Assembly (NCBI GenBank): GCA_007121115.1
Contig: SKMI01000093.1
Location: 1-14,753 of the forward strand
DNA length: 14,753 bases
Reading direction: 5' to 3'
From: Paracoccaceae bacterium
GTDB taxonomy: Bacteria; Pseudomonadota; Alphaproteobacteria; Rhodobacterales; Rhodobacteraceae
The position numbers and the translations under genes are program-made. Shown piece by piece: positions 1 through 5,859 of this stretch (the first letter of the stretch is position 1; each line of letters opens with the position of its first letter). The notes beneath the pieces are model-generated. The model worked only from the letters and a program-made list of their open reading frames with translations. It was not told where the DNA came from and did no database searches.

Positions 1-121
1 CAACCTGAAGTTCAACGTCGAACTGATCGCCCCCATCGCCATGGAGGAAAAGCTCCGCTTCGCCATCCGCGAAGGCGGCCGCACCGTCGGCGCGGGCGTC
101 GTGTCGAAGATCATCGAGTAA
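1..121 (+). CDS. tuf: Elongation factor Tu, C-terminal end (partial)
   Basis: This is the last 39 codons of EF-Tu, the GTPase that delivers aminoacyl-tRNA to the ribosome; the gene begins before the window. The reading frame starts at base 2 and ends in TAA. The visible protein belongs to the C-terminal beta-barrel domain and includes the family signatures NLKFNVELIAPIAMEE and REGGRTVGAGVVSKIIE, which close almost every bacterial EF-Tu. The gene lies 67 bp before rpsJ in the same direction, the usual str-to-S10 operon junction. Alphaproteobacteria often carry two tuf copies; only this one can be seen here. Confidence 0.97.
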   Translation, partial: NLKFNVELIAPIAMEEKLRFAIREGGRTVGAGVVSKIIE

Positions 122-140
122 TCGAAACCCCGATTGCCGG

Positions 141-169
141 GTCAGGGCGGGCCACCCGCCCGCCCTGGC
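141..169 (+). other. GC-rich hairpin between tuf and rpsJ
   Basis: A 10-bp perfect inverted repeat (143-152 with 158-167) encloses a 5-base loop, and the outer pairs 142/168 (G-U) and 141/169 extend it. No T-run follows, so it is not a standard intrinsic terminator. It could be a processing site, a weak attenuator or an mRNA-stabilising structure between the str and S10 parts of the transcript. The role is inferred only from position. Confidence 0.5.
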
Positions 170-188
170 GGCAGCGAAGGACAGGACA

Positions 189-497
189 ATGCAAGGTCAG
201 AATATCCGCATCCGGCTGAAGGCCTTCGATTACCGCGTGCTGGACGCCAGCACGCAGGAGATCGTGAACACGGCCAAGCGCACGGGTGCCCAGGTACGCG
301 GGCCGATCCCGCTGCCGAACAAGATCGAACGGTTCACCGTGCTGCGTGGACCCCATATCGACAAGAAGAGCCGCGACCAGTGGGAAATTCGCACCCACAA
401 GCGGCTGCTGGATATCGTCGATCCCACGCCGCAGACGGTGGACGCGCTGATGAAGCTCGACCTCGCCGCCGGGGTGGATGTCGAGATCAAGGTTTGA
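189..497 (+). CDS. rpsJ: 30S ribosomal protein S10
   Basis: Small-subunit protein S10 binds 16S rRNA in the 30S head and, as NusE, also takes part in transcription antitermination with NusB. The 102-aa product matches the usual S10 length. It begins MQGQNIRIRLKAFDYRVLD and has the family segments GPIPLPNKIERFTVLRGPHIDKKS and EIRTHKRLLDIVDP. The ATG is preceded by a purine-rich AGGACAGGACA ribosome-binding stretch. It is the first gene of the S10 block; rplC starts 12 bp downstream, with its ribosome-binding site overlapping the rpsJ stop. Confidence 0.98.
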   Translation: MQGQNIRIRLKAFDYRVLDASTQEIVNTAKRTGAQVRGPIPLPNKIERFTVLRGPHIDKKSRDQWEIRTHKRLLDIVDPTPQTVDALMKLDLAAGVDVEIKV

Positions 498-509
498 GGA
501 GCCGAACAG

Positions 510-1346
510 ATGCGCTCTGGAGTTATCGCGAAGAAGCTGGGCATGACCCGGCTGTTCATGGAAGACGGACGGCAGGTGCCGGTCACCGTCCTGCAACTGG
601 ACGGGTTGCAGGTGGTTTCCACCCGCACCGCTGAAAAGGACGGCTACACCGCCGTGCAACTGGGTGCGGGCAGCGCCAAGGCCAAGCGGGTAGCCGCGCC
701 GATGCGGGGACATTTCGCCAAGGCCAATGTCGCGCCCAAGCGCAAGCTGGCCGAATTCCGCGTCAGCCCGGAAAACCTGATCGACGTGGGCGAGGAAATC
801 ACCGCCGACCACTACTTCGAAGGTCAGTTCGTCGATGTGGTCGGCACCTCGATCGGTAAGGGCTTTGCCGGGGCCATGAAGCGGCACAACTTCCGCGGCC
901 TGGAAGCCACGCATGGTGTGTCGATCAGCCACCGCTCGCACGGGTCCACCGGCCAGTGCCAGGACCCGGGCAAGGTGTTCAAGGGCAAGCGCATGGCGGG
1001 CCACATGGGCGCTGCGCGCATCACCACGCAGAACCTGCAGGTGGTCCGCACCGACAGCGACCGTGGCCTGATCATGATCAAGGGCGCCGTGCCGGGCTCC
1101 AAGGGCGGCTGGGTCACCATCAAGGACGCGGTCAAGAAGCCCTTCCCCGAGAGTGCGATCCTGCCCGCAGCCCTGAAATCCGCCGCCGAGGCCGCCCGCA
1201 AGGCTGCCGAGGAAGCCGCCGCCGAGGCCGCTGCCGAGGAAGAGTCCGCGCGTCAGGCTCAGCTCGAGGCCGAGGCCGCCGAGCAGGAGGCCGCGCTGAA
1301 AGAGGCCGAGGCCGAGATCGAGGCCGACAAGAAGGAAGACGAGTGA
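510..1346 (+). CDS. rplC: 50S ribosomal protein L3 with a long Ala/Glu-rich C-terminal tail
   Basis: L3 binds near the 3' end of 23S rRNA and is an early assembly protein of the 50S subunit. The core (about residues 1-215) is canonical: MRSGVIAKKLGMTRLF at the start, and GSTGQCQDPGKVFKGKRMAG at residues 145-164. Q149 in this stretch aligns with the glutamine methylated by PrmB in E. coli L3. Residues about 220-278 are an added tail made almost entirely of Ala, Glu, Lys and Gln, likely one long charged helix; typical L3 is about 210 aa and ends near the core. Such tails are, from memory, known in Rhodobacterales L3. GAGGAG, overlapping the rpsJ stop, sets the start. Confidence 0.97.
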   Translation: MRSGVIAKKLGMTRLFMEDGRQVPVTVLQLDGLQVVSTRTAEKDGYTAVQLGAGSAKAKRVAAPMRGHFAKANVAPKRKLAEFRVSPENLIDVGEEITADHYFEGQFVDVVGTSIGKGFAGAMKRHNFRGLEATHGVSISHRSHGSTGQCQDPGKVFKGKRMAGHMGAARITTQNLQVVRTDSDRGLIMIKGAVPGSKGGWVTIKDAVKKPFPESAILPAALKSAAEAARKAAEEAAAEAAAEEESARQAQLEAEAAEQEAALKEAEAEIEADKKEDE

Positions 1347-1347
1347 C

Positions 1348-1968
1348 ATGAAACACGACGTCATCACTCTGGATGCGGCGCCCGCGGGCGAGGTCGAATT
1401 GAACGAGGCCATCTTCGGCCTCGAGCCGCGCGCCGACATCCTGCACCGCGTGGTGCGCTGGCAGCGGGCACGCGCGCAGGCCGGCACCCACAAGGTCAAG
1501 ACCCGTTCGGAAACCAGCTACTCCGGCAAGAAGATCTATCGCCAGAAGGGCACCGGCGGCGCACGCCACGGCGACCGGAACGCGCCGATCTTCCGCAAGG
1601 GCGGGATCTACAAGGGCCCCGTGCCGCGCAGCCACGCCCATGACCTGCCCAAGAAGGTCCGCGCGCTGGGCCTGAAGCACGCGCTCTCGGCCAAGGCCGG
1701 GAGCGGCAAGCTGGTGGTGCTGGACAGCGCCGAAATGGCCGAGGCCAAGACCGCGCAGCTGGCCAAGGCCGCCAAGGCCCTGGGCTGGCGCAAGGTGCTG
1801 GTCATCGACGGCGCGGACGTGAACGAGAACTTCGCCCGCGCCGCGCGCAACATCGAGGGGCTGGACGTGCTGCCCTCGGTCGGCGCGAACGTCTACGACA
1901 TCCTGCGCCGTGACACGCTGGTGATCACGCGCGCCGGTCTGGAAGCGCTGGAGGCGCGGCTGGCATGA
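1348..1968 (+). CDS. rplD: 50S ribosomal protein L4 (L4/L1e family)
   Basis: L4 lines the peptide exit tunnel of the large subunit. The 206-aa product has the usual length. The tunnel-loop segment KTRSETSYSGKKIYRQKGTGGARHG lies near residues 50-74 (for example KIYRQKGTGGARHGDRN), followed by GPVPRSHAHDLPKKVRALGLKHALS. The start codon sits one base after the rplC stop, implying translational coupling. In E. coli L4 represses its own operon through the S10 leader; I see no equivalent leader structure here and do not claim that control. Confidence 0.98.
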   Translation: MKHDVITLDAAPAGEVELNEAIFGLEPRADILHRVVRWQRARAQAGTHKVKTRSETSYSGKKIYRQKGTGGARHGDRNAPIFRKGGIYKGPVPRSHAHDLPKKVRALGLKHALSAKAGSGKLVVLDSAEMAEAKTAQLAKAAKALGWRKVLVIDGADVNENFARAARNIEGLDVLPSVGANVYDILRRDTLVITRAGLEALEARLA

Positions 1969-2261
1969 GCACCAAGGCAGAGCATTACGACGTGATCCGC
2001 AAGCCGGTGATCACCGAGAAGGCGACCATGGCCTCCGAGGCCAATGGCGTGGTCTTCGAGGTGGCGATCGACGCGACCAAGCCGAAGATCAAGGAGGCGG
2101 TCGAGGCGCTGTTCGGGGTCAAGGTGAAGGCGGTGAACACGCTGGTCACCAAGGGCAAGGCCAAGCGCTTCCGCGGCATTGCCGGGCGGCGCAAGGACGT
2201 CAAGAAAGCCTATGTCACGCTGGAAGAGGGCAATGCCATCGACGTGACCACGGGCCTGTGA
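1965..2261 (+). CDS. rplW: 50S ribosomal protein L23
   Basis: L23 sits at the mouth of the peptide exit tunnel and docks trigger factor and SRP. The 98-aa product is of normal length and has the family features YDVIRKPVITEKATMASE near the N terminus, FEVAIDATKPKIKEAVEALF, and the basic loop KGKAKRFRGIAGRRKDVKKAYV. It overlaps the rplD stop by four bases (ATGA), a clear sign of coupled translation. It is the last gene of this ribosomal block: a strong terminator follows within about 30 bp, and rplB, the expected next gene, is absent from the remainder of the window. Confidence 0.98.
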   Translation: MSTKAEHYDVIRKPVITEKATMASEANGVVFEVAIDATKPKIKEAVEALFGVKVKAVNTLVTKGKAKRFRGIAGRRKDVKKAYVTLEEGNAIDVTTGL

Positions 2262-2292
2262 CGCCAGCCGGCGCACCGTGAGGGATTGGAGC

Positions 2293-2325
2293 GGGGCGGA
2301 AGGGAAACCTTCCGCCCCGTTTCGT
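2293..2325 (+). terminator. Intrinsic terminator of the rpsJ-rplW block
   Basis: An 11-bp perfect GC-rich stem (2293-2303 with 2308-2318) is closed by a GAAA loop and followed by GTTTCGTT, a moderate T-rich tail. It starts 31 bp after the rplW stop on the plus strand. No ribosomal gene follows, so this looks like the real 3' end of the truncated S10 transcript. Confidence 0.85.
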
Positions 2326-2391
2326 TGCCAGCCCGTTTCGTTTCCAGGCAGATCGGACGGTTAAGGAGCAAGGTTCCGCCTGGCCGCTGAA

Positions 2392-2440
2392 AGCGCCCTC
2401 GGGCGGCGCCCCGCCGACCCGCACGCGCCCCGAGGGCGCT
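2392..2440. repeat. 12-bp inverted repeat in the rplW-ccrM gap
   Basis: AGCGCCCTCGGG (2392-2403) and its exact reverse complement CCCGAGGGCGCT (2429-2440) are separated by 25 bases. There is no T-run on either side, so it is not a terminator. It lies in the 365-bp gene-free gap between rplW and ccrM, between the two terminators. A further imperfect hairpin (2541-2567, GTG-CCGGGA paired with TCCCGG-CAC) lies nearer ccrM. I find no coding sequence, tRNA or recognisable small RNA in this gap; the inverted repeats are the only structure besides the terminators. Confidence 0.6.
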
Positions 2441-2506
2441 GCCTGCGCTGCTGCGGAGGCGGGGAATTATCTGCGAAGCGGCGGCGACAAACCCGCCTTC
2501 CGCCGG

Positions 2507-2535
2507 AAAAAAAGCCCCGCCGAAACCGGCGGGGC
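2507..2535 (-). terminator. Intrinsic terminator of ccrM
   Basis: Read on the minus strand, a 9-bp perfect stem (2535-2527 with 2522-2514) with a four-base loop is followed directly by seven T residues (2513-2507). This is a textbook intrinsic terminator about 90 bp after the ccrM stop. It faces the plus-strand terminator at 2293-2325, so the two transcripts end convergently in the same gap. Confidence 0.9.
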
Positions 2536-2626
2536 AAGTGGTGCCCGGGAGGGGTGGTCCCGGACACGGCGGTAACTGGGGCGATCCGTCCTGGGTGAGA
2601 GGTGCGCCCGTCTTATCCTGTCTGTC

Positions 2627-3736
2627 TCATCGATTCCGCTCCAGTTCAGCCCGCAGTTGCTGGCGCAGAAGGTCGATGGGGATCAGCTTGCCCTCGCGCT
2701 TGAACTGCCAGTAGGTCCAGCCGTTGCACGAGGGCGCGCCTTCGAGTGCCGCGCCGACCTGATGGATGGAGCCGCGATGCTCGGCGCTGACCAGCGAGCC
2801 GTCGACCCGCACCTTCGCCGCCTGCCCGCGCGGGTTGACCAGCACTTCGCCCGGGCGCAGAAGCCCGCGTTCGACCAGTTGGCCAAAGGGGATGCGCGGG
2901 GCGGCGCGCTTGGACTCGGTTGTCTCCAGCGCCTGCGCGGGCAGCGGGCGAACGCGGGCCAGCCGCGCCTCGGCGGCCGCGCGGTAGCTTTCCTCGCGCT
3001 CGATCCCGATGAACCGCCGCCCCAGCATCCGCGCCACCGCGCCGGTGGTGCCGGTGCCGAAGAACGGGTCCAGAACCACGTCGCCGGGGTTGGTGGTGCC
3101 CACCAGAACGCGGTGCAGCAACGCCTCGGGCTTCTGGGTGGGGTGCGCCTTGACGCCGGTGGCATCCTTCAGCCGTTCATGCCCGGTGCAGATCGGCAGC
3201 ACCCAATCGCTGCGCATCTGCACGCCTTCGTTCAGCGCCTTCAGCGCCTCGTAGTTGAAGGTATAGCGCGCGCCTTCGGAGCGCGAGGCCCAGATCAGCG
3301 TCTCATGCGCGTTGGTCAGCCGCTTGCCGCGAAAGTTGGGCATCGGGTTGGACTTGCGCCAGACGACATCGTTCAGCACCCAGAACCCCGCATCCTGCAA
3401 CGCCGCACCGACGCGGAAGATGTTGTGATAGGATCCGATCACCCAGATCGCGCCGTTGGGCTTCAGCACCCGGCGCGCCTGCGCCAGCCAGTCGCGGGTG
3501 AAGCGGTCATAGGCCTCGAAACTGCCGAACCGGTCCCAGGCGTCATCGACGGCATCCACGCGACTGTTGTCCGGGCGGTGCAGGTCGCCGCGCAGTTGCA
3601 GGTTATAGGGCGGATCGGCGAAGACAAGGTCCACGCAGCCTGCTGGCAGGGCGCGCATCGACTCGATGCAATCGCCCCGCAATATCTGATCCAGGGGCAG
3701 CGCAGGGGCGCCCGTTGGCTGTGCCTTGACCGTCAT
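2627..3736 (-). CDS. ccrM: CcrM-type adenine-N6 DNA methyltransferase (GANTC)
   Basis: This enzyme methylates adenine in GANTC and couples DNA replication to transcription in alphaproteobacteria. The 369-aa product has the catalytic DPPY motif at residues 41-44 (in LVFADPPYNLQLRG) ahead of the AdoMet-binding DPFFGTGTTGAVA, the order of beta-class methyltransferases. The extra C-terminal RAMA-like domain of CcrM (about 270-369, ending GWTYWQFKREGKLIPIDLL) is present. An in-frame TTG at 3787 would add 17 residues, but I prefer the ATG at 3736: it has a GAGG ribosome-binding site five bases upstream, gives the family length, and the TTG falls inside a candidate promoter. It lies downstream of rnhB with its own promoter region holding three GANTC sites. 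A terminator closes it. Confidence 0.96.
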   Translation of the reverse strand: MTVKAQPTGAPALPLDQILRGDCIESMRALPAGCVDLVFADPPYNLQLRGDLHRPDNSRVDAVDDAWDRFGSFEAYDRFTRDWLAQARRVLKPNGAIWVIGSYHNIFRVGAALQDAGFWVLNDVVWRKSNPMPNFRGKRLTNAHETLIWASRSEGARYTFNYEALKALNEGVQMRSDWVLPICTGHERLKDATGVKAHPTQKPEALLHRVLVGTTNPGDVVLDPFFGTGTTGAVARMLGRRFIGIEREESYRAAAEARLARVRPLPAQALETTESKRAAPRIPFGQLVERGLLRPGEVLVNPRGQAAKVRVDGSLVSAEHRGSIHQVGAALEGAPSCNGWTYWQFKREGKLIPIDLLRQQLRAELERNR

Positions 3737-3786
3737 CTCTGCCTCGTTCCGACCGCCTGTTCCGGCGTGCCTTGTTGTTGACGGCA

Positions 3787-3829
3787 AGAATGAGTCAAAG
3801 CTGATTCGGGGTCAATTTCTTTTTGAATC
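3787..3829 (-). promoter_or_regulatory. Candidate ccrM promoter with three GANTC sites
   Basis: The rnhB-ccrM gap (3737-3839) is AT-rich compared with its surroundings. On the minus strand a TTGACC (3815-3810) and a CATTCT (3792-3787) are spaced by 17 bases, resembling a sigma-70 -35/-10 pair with a weak -10. GANTC sites occur at 3792-3796, 3803-3807 and 3825-3829, that is, over and just upstream of this pair. In Caulobacter the ccrM promoter is known to be methylation-sensitive through GANTC sites; the same control here is an inference. The sites themselves are seen directly; the promoter elements are weaker. Confidence 0.5.
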
Positions 3830-3839
3830 AGGATGTTAT

Positions 3840-4460
3840 TTAAATTTCTTTACACAAGATATTGCGGATCGGCTTGAATGAACGTCTATGAACGGGGGTC
3901 ACACCCAGCGCCGCTATGGCATTTATGTGACGCTTCGTCGGATAGCCCGCGTTCGCGGCCCAGTCGTAACCGGGGTATTGGCGGTCCAGATCTGCCATTA
4001 TGCGGTCGCGGGTGACCTTGGCAACGATGGAGGCGGCGGCGATGGACAGGCAGCGCGCATCCCCCTTCACCACCGTTTCCGCCGGACAGGGCAGCCCGGG
4101 GGGCAAACGATTGCCGTCGATCAGCGCGGCCTCGGGCGGGGTGCGCAGCCCTTCGACCGCGCGGCGCATGGCCAGCAGACTGGCGTGCAGGATGTTCAGC
4201 GTGTCGATCTCGGCCACGCTGGCATGGGCCACCGAGACCTCGGCGCAGGCCATGATCGCGTCATGCAGCGCCACCCGCTGCGCCGCACCCAGCGCTTTGG
4301 AGTCGCGCAGGCCCGGGGGAATGCGCGCAGGATCCAGCACCACCGCCGCCGCGGTCACGGGCCCGCAGAGCGGGCCGCGCCCGACCTCGTCAACCCCCGC
4401 GACGCGCAGCCGCCCGGCGGCACGATGCGCGGCTTCAAGGGTGAAATCGGGGTCCGTCAT
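3840..4460 (-). CDS. rnhB: Ribonuclease HII
   Basis: RNase HII cuts the RNA strand of RNA-DNA hybrids and starts removal of ribonucleotides misincorporated in DNA. The 206-aa product carries the metal-binding acidic residues in the expected places: D24 and E25 in GVDEVGRGPLCGPV, D115 in ALIDGNRLP, and D134 in VVKGDARCLSIAAASIVAKVTRD. DSKAL is at residues 52-56 and the C-terminal GYPTKRHINAIAALGVTPVHRRSF is typical. A GTG at 4583 would add 41 unconserved residues, so I chose the ATG at 4460, although no clear ribosome-binding site precedes it. It begins only 38 bp after the terminator of the upstream gene, so its promoter must be very close or overlap that terminator. ccrM follows on the same strand. 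Confidence 0.95.
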   Translation of the reverse strand: MTDPDFTLEAAHRAAGRLRVAGVDEVGRGPLCGPVTAAAVVLDPARIPPGLRDSKALGAAQRVALHDAIMACAEVSVAHASVAEIDTLNILHASLLAMRRAVEGLRTPPEAALIDGNRLPPGLPCPAETVVKGDARCLSIAAASIVAKVTRDRIMADLDRQYPGYDWAANAGYPTKRHINAIAALGVTPVHRRSFKPIRNILCKEI

Positions 4461-4498
4461 GGGACCAGATGCCCCGACACCCCGGCCCGAGACAAGCG

Positions 4499-4528
4499 AA
4501 AAAAGGCGGGAGGCTTGCGCCCCCCGCC
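4499..4528 (-). terminator. Intrinsic terminator after the cysteine-repeat gene
   Basis: On the minus strand GGCGGG, G, GGC pairs with GCC, T, CCCGCC around a GCAA loop, giving a 10-bp stem that includes one G-U pair. Six T residues follow (4504-4499). It lies about 107 bp after the stop of the gene at 4635 and 38 bp before the rnhB start. The 174-bp gap between these genes (4461-4634) holds nothing else that I can name. Confidence 0.85.
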
Positions 4529-4634
4529 CGCCGCGCAAGATGCGGCATCGGTTACTCGTTACACACACATCCCCGCCCGACACTCGGGACCGACAGCACC
4601 ATGAACGCGGCGGCGGGGAATTCGGTTCTAACGC

Positions 4635-5300
4635 TCAGTGCCTGCGACTGGCGCGATACCCGGCATCATGCAGGCAGCGGGCGTTATAGATGGTCAGATG
4701 GCCGCCCCGCTCCTGCCGTGCACGCAGGGCGCAGCTTTCGGGCAGGCTGCGCAGGCCCGAGCGTGAAAGGCAGGCGCCGTCATAGCCGCGCATCCGGTCG
4801 CCCCGGTGGCGGTAGGTGATTTCGCATTGCGCGGGTAGCACGGCGCGGTGCGGGCGCGACGGACGGTGCCGCCGATCCTCCTGCCAGTGCCGGGCCTCGG
4901 GTCGGAACCCAGCGTTCAGCAGGCACTGCTCGCGGTAGATATGGCGCTGGCCGCGATTGGTGGGGATGGTCTCGGCGCAGCGTCCGGGCAGCCGGGTCAC
5001 GCCGGCCTGGCGCAGGCAGCGGGCGTTGTAGACATCGACATGGCGGCCCCGCACGCGCAGGGTCTCAAGGCAGTGGCCCGGCAGGACGTTGCCGGTATAG
5101 CGCCGCCCGGTGTCGCGGGGACGGCTTTCGCGGGGACGGTCGGTGAAGCTGTGAACGATCACCGCCACCGCCGCCGCGCCCAGCAGGAAGCGGATCAATT
5201 CGTCATCCGAGGCCCGCGCCTGCGTGGGCGCTGTGGTCACCGAGGCGAGCGCAAGAACCGCAGCCGCGCCGAACGCCTTCAGTCGTATTGCAATGGACAT
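4635..5300 (-). CDS. Exported protein with four cysteine-pair repeats, function unknown
   Basis: I do not recognise a named family. The 221-aa product has a signal peptide (residues 1-30, ending TQARA) followed by a short hydrophobic stretch (about 35-51, LIRFLLGAAAVAVIVHSF) that may anchor it in the inner membrane. The rest is very basic and contains four repeats of about 30 residues at 73-101, 104-132, 155-183 and 186-215. Each repeat has the pattern LP-x2-C, 17 or 18 residues, then C with L-x3-G after it; Y precedes the second Cys by four or five. The eight cysteines (77/95, 108/126, 159/177, 190/209) suggest one disulfide per repeat in the periplasm. I chose the ATG at 5300 because GGAGAG precedes it and the signal peptide begins there; the frame stays open upstream to 5573 but that extension is not protein-like. 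Confidence 0.8.
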   Translation of the reverse strand: MSIAIRLKAFGAAAVLALASVTTAPTQARASDDELIRFLLGAAAVAVIVHSFTDRPRESRPRDTGRRYTGNVLPGHCLETLRVRGRHVDVYNARCLRQAGVTRLPGRCAETIPTNRGQRHIYREQCLLNAGFRPEARHWQEDRRHRPSRPHRAVLPAQCEITYRHRGDRMRGYDGACLSRSGLRSLPESCALRARQERGGHLTIYNARCLHDAGYRASRRH

Positions 5301-5357
5301 GGTCGGTCTCTCCATCAGCTGTTTGCGCGGCGCAGTGGCTGCGCCCCGTGAGGCCCC

Positions 5358-5383
5358 GGCACCAGTCTCAGGCACCAGTCTCA
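5358..5383. repeat. Perfect 13-bp tandem duplication
   Basis: The unit GGCACCAGTCTCA occurs twice without a gap (5358-5370 and 5371-5383), followed by a partial third G-C match only. It lies 58 bp upstream of the start codon of the cysteine-repeat gene, probably in its 5' untranslated leader. It could be a slippage duplication or a pair of binding sites. Confidence 0.8.
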
Positions 5384-5433
5384 GCGACCTGCGGCAGCGC
5401 GCCTCGTGTATGGCTTCACCCTGCGCCCGCCCC

Positions 5434-5472
5434 TGCCTGTCAGGCAATATCGGCGCGTGGTTATCGGATAAC
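5434..5472. promoter_or_regulatory. Pair of 13-nt palindromes, candidate operators
   Basis: TGCCTGTCAGGCA (5434-5446) and GTTATCGGATAAC (5460-5472) are each perfect 6+1+6 palindromes. Their sequences are unrelated, and their starts are 26 bp apart. They lie centrally in the divergent gap, about 95 to 130 bp before the plus-strand gene and 135 to 170 bp before the minus-strand gene. Such symmetric elements are typical of dimeric repressor sites, but no regulator can be assigned from the sequence; the winged-helix protein encoded nearby is one candidate. Confidence 0.45.
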
Positions 5473-5562
5473 AGCGGCGCCCGGGTCACGCCCCGGCGCC
5501 ATGACCCGCGCAGGCGCGCGTGTGATATTGCATGACAGTCGCCCCCGCCGCATGTTGGCGGC

Positions 5563-5859
5563 ATGAAACGCATCCTTCGCCCCGTCGCGCTTGCCGCGCT
5601 CGCGCTTACCCTCGCCGCCGCGGCGGCGGCGCAGTGCTTCGCCGATTACAAGGCCAAGCAGGACAACCCGCTGCGGCTGCAATACGGGATCGTTGAACTG
5701 CCGCCTGCCGCCTGCGACGACCGGACGGCAGCGGCGCGCCATGTCGAGGACGTGCTGGCGCGCCACGGCTGGACCTTGCTGCAAATCGAGTCCACCTTCG
5801 GACCCGAGGGTTTCGAACAACGGAGGGCGCGTGCAGGAGAAATCCATCTCCGCAACTGA
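5563..5859 (+). CDS. Small exported protein, function unknown
   Basis: The 98-aa product starts with a clear signal peptide (MKRILRPVALAALALTLAAA, cleavage likely after AAA near residue 23). The mature part is about 74 residues with two cysteines (C25 and C51), which could form one disulfide. The segment CFADYKAKQDNPLRLQYGIVEL followed by HGWTLLQIESTFGPEG is, from memory, similar to uncharacterised conserved proteins of Rhodobacterales; no function is known to me. The ribosome-binding site is poor. The next gene starts inside its last 29 bases in another frame, so the two are very likely co-translated. Confidence 0.75.
   Translation: MKRILRPVALAALALTLAAAAAAQCFADYKAKQDNPLRLQYGIVELPPAACDDRTAAARHVEDVLARHGWTLLQIESTFGPEGFEQRRARAGEIHLRN

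Larger units (their letters stand above)
5301..5562. promoter_or_regulatory. Divergent promoter region of the envelope-gene island
   Basis: This 262-bp gap separates the minus-strand cysteine-repeat gene from the plus-strand gene at 5563, so it must hold promoters in both directions. It contains two 13-nt palindromes (5434-5446 and 5460-5472) and a 13-bp tandem duplication (5358-5383), listed separately. No protein-like open frame runs through it. I could not assign a convincing -35/-10 pair in either direction. Confidence 0.55.

Noticed and set aside
141..169. Terminator between tuf and rpsJ
   Set aside because: The hairpin is strong but no T-run follows on either strand; listed only as a hairpin.
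2657..3781. Plus-strand open frame across ccrM
   Set aside because: It mirrors ccrM almost exactly and lacks any recognisable protein feature, while ccrM has all catalytic motifs.
3838..3853. CtrA-like site (TTAA-N7-TTAA) near ccrM
   Set aside because: Only one good half-site is present, spacing and second half do not fit, and it lies in the end of rnhB.
5301..5573. N-terminal extension of the cysteine-repeat gene up to 5573
   Set aside because: The extension would put the signal peptide in the middle of the protein, and a good ribosome-binding site precedes the ATG at 5300.
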